This document shows, piece after piece, positions 13,415-13,815 of a stretch of DNA of 13,815 bases. Under the pieces are notes generated by a model, which was not told the DNA's origin, did no database searches, and saw only the letters and a program-made list of their open reading frames with translations. The position numbers were made by a program, and so were the translations under genes. This DNA is from Anaerolineaceae bacterium UBA6105 (lineage in GTDB: Bacteria > Chloroflexota > Anaerolineae > Anaerolineales > Anaerolineaceae), in contig DIWN01000035.1 of the NCBI GenBank assembly GCA_002423495.1, positions 1 through 13,815 of the forward strand, written 5' to 3'. Numbering within the stretch: the stretch's first letter is position 1; every line of letters begins with the position of its first letter.

Positions 13415-13815
13415 ATGTTACTGTCAATCGACACTTCCACCGAATGGATCGGCATCGCCCTTTTTAATGGCACCAATGTGCTCGCCGAACAAACCTGGCG
13501 CAGCAAGAACTACCACACGGTTGAACTGATCCCCGCAATCAAAGAAATGCTGACCAAAACCCGCACCAAAGCCAGCAGTCTGACGGGCGTGGGCGTGGCG
13601 CTTGGTCCGGGCTCTTTTACGGGTCTGAGGATCGGGCTCAGTGCTGCCAAAGGCATTGCCCTGGGGCAAAATTTACCTGTCGCAGGCATCCCTTCGCTCG
13701 AAATTCTCGCCGCGGCTCAACCCGGCTTGCGCCGACCCATGCTCGCTTTCCTGGAGGTCGGTCGGGGCAGGTACGCCTTCGTGCGCTATCAATACAAACA
13801 AGGCATATGGCAAGC
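13415..13815 (+). CDS. tsaB: tRNA t6A37 biosynthesis protein TsaB (partial, runs off the window)
   Basis: The first 133 codons are present; the rest lies beyond the right edge. It starts MLLSIDTSTEWIGIAL, the N-terminal strand of the ASKHA fold, and carries the TsaB signature ALGPGSFTGLRIGLSAAKGI (about 64-83) followed by VAGIPSLEIL. TsaB is the non-catalytic partner that dimerises with TsaD in the t6A complex. The start is supported by GGAGGG (13404-13409), 5 nt upstream and inside the end of tsaE, so the two genes are tightly linked and probably co-translated. In many bacteria rimI or tsaD follows; this cannot be seen here. Confidence 0.95.
   Translation, partial: MLLSIDTSTEWIGIALFNGTNVLAEQTWRSKNYHTVELIPAIKEMLTKTRTKASSLTGVGVALGPGSFTGLRIGLSAAKGIALGQNLPVAGIPSLEILAAAQPGLRRPMLAFLEVGRGRYAFVRYQYKQGIWQ

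Noticed and set aside
1..13815. tRNA or selC gene supporting the selenocysteine reading
   Set aside because: I found no cloverleaf-like sequence in the window; selenocysteine machinery would have to be elsewhere in the genome.

Overview
The window reads like chromosome from a Chloroflexota bacterium, most likely class Anaerolineae. The evidence is moderate mid-range base composition and the gene set: a VanW/peptidoglycan-binding protein, an LCP protein with a LytR_C tail, a DUF951 protein, a Trm112-like zinc protein, a rhomboid-free M50 protease and the TsaE/TsaB pair. This assignment is inference from family content, not from a marker gene. No phage, IS element, tRNA, rRNA or CRISPR array was seen.

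Layout. Positions 16-38 hold a terminator for a gene left of the window. Positions 101-3130 form a plus-strand operon of an SDR oxidoreductase, a CrtI-like FAD oxidoreductase (joined by an ATGA overlap) and a four-helix membrane protein. Then come a DUF6398 gene (3187-3699), a peroxiredoxin-like gene (3774-4247) and a DegT-like PLP protein (4297-5391). This run ends at a strong bidirectional hairpin terminator (5456-5490). On the minus strand follows a cell-envelope cluster read right to left: VanW protein (9122-7248), Trm112-like protein (7180-6944) and LCP protein (6916-5504). A LysM surface protein (9336-9932) runs divergently from it. Next, a minus-strand pair encodes an M50 site-2 protease and a GIY-YIG/galactokinase fusion (12009-9938). 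It diverges from a DUF951 gene (12083-12292) across a mirror-symmetric double promoter. A 610-bp gene-free region with a 134-bp direct repeat and several inverted repeats comes before tsaE and tsaB (12912 to the window end), which belong to tRNA t6A synthesis.

Main discovery candidate. The peroxiredoxin-like gene has an in-frame TGA exactly where the first (peroxidatic) cysteine of a CPFC active site belongs. A good ribosome binding site precedes the gene, the frame is clean for 113 codons after the TGA, and a SECIS-like hairpin with a GG-containing loop starts 2 nt after it. The simplest reading is a selenoprotein with a U-P-F-C active site (residues 44-47) that ordinary gene calling would truncate or split.

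Other points of interest are the GIY-YIG/GalK fusion, the palindromic divergent promoter, three genes that look leaderless (vanW, DUF951, tsaE), and the composite repeat region in front of tsaE.
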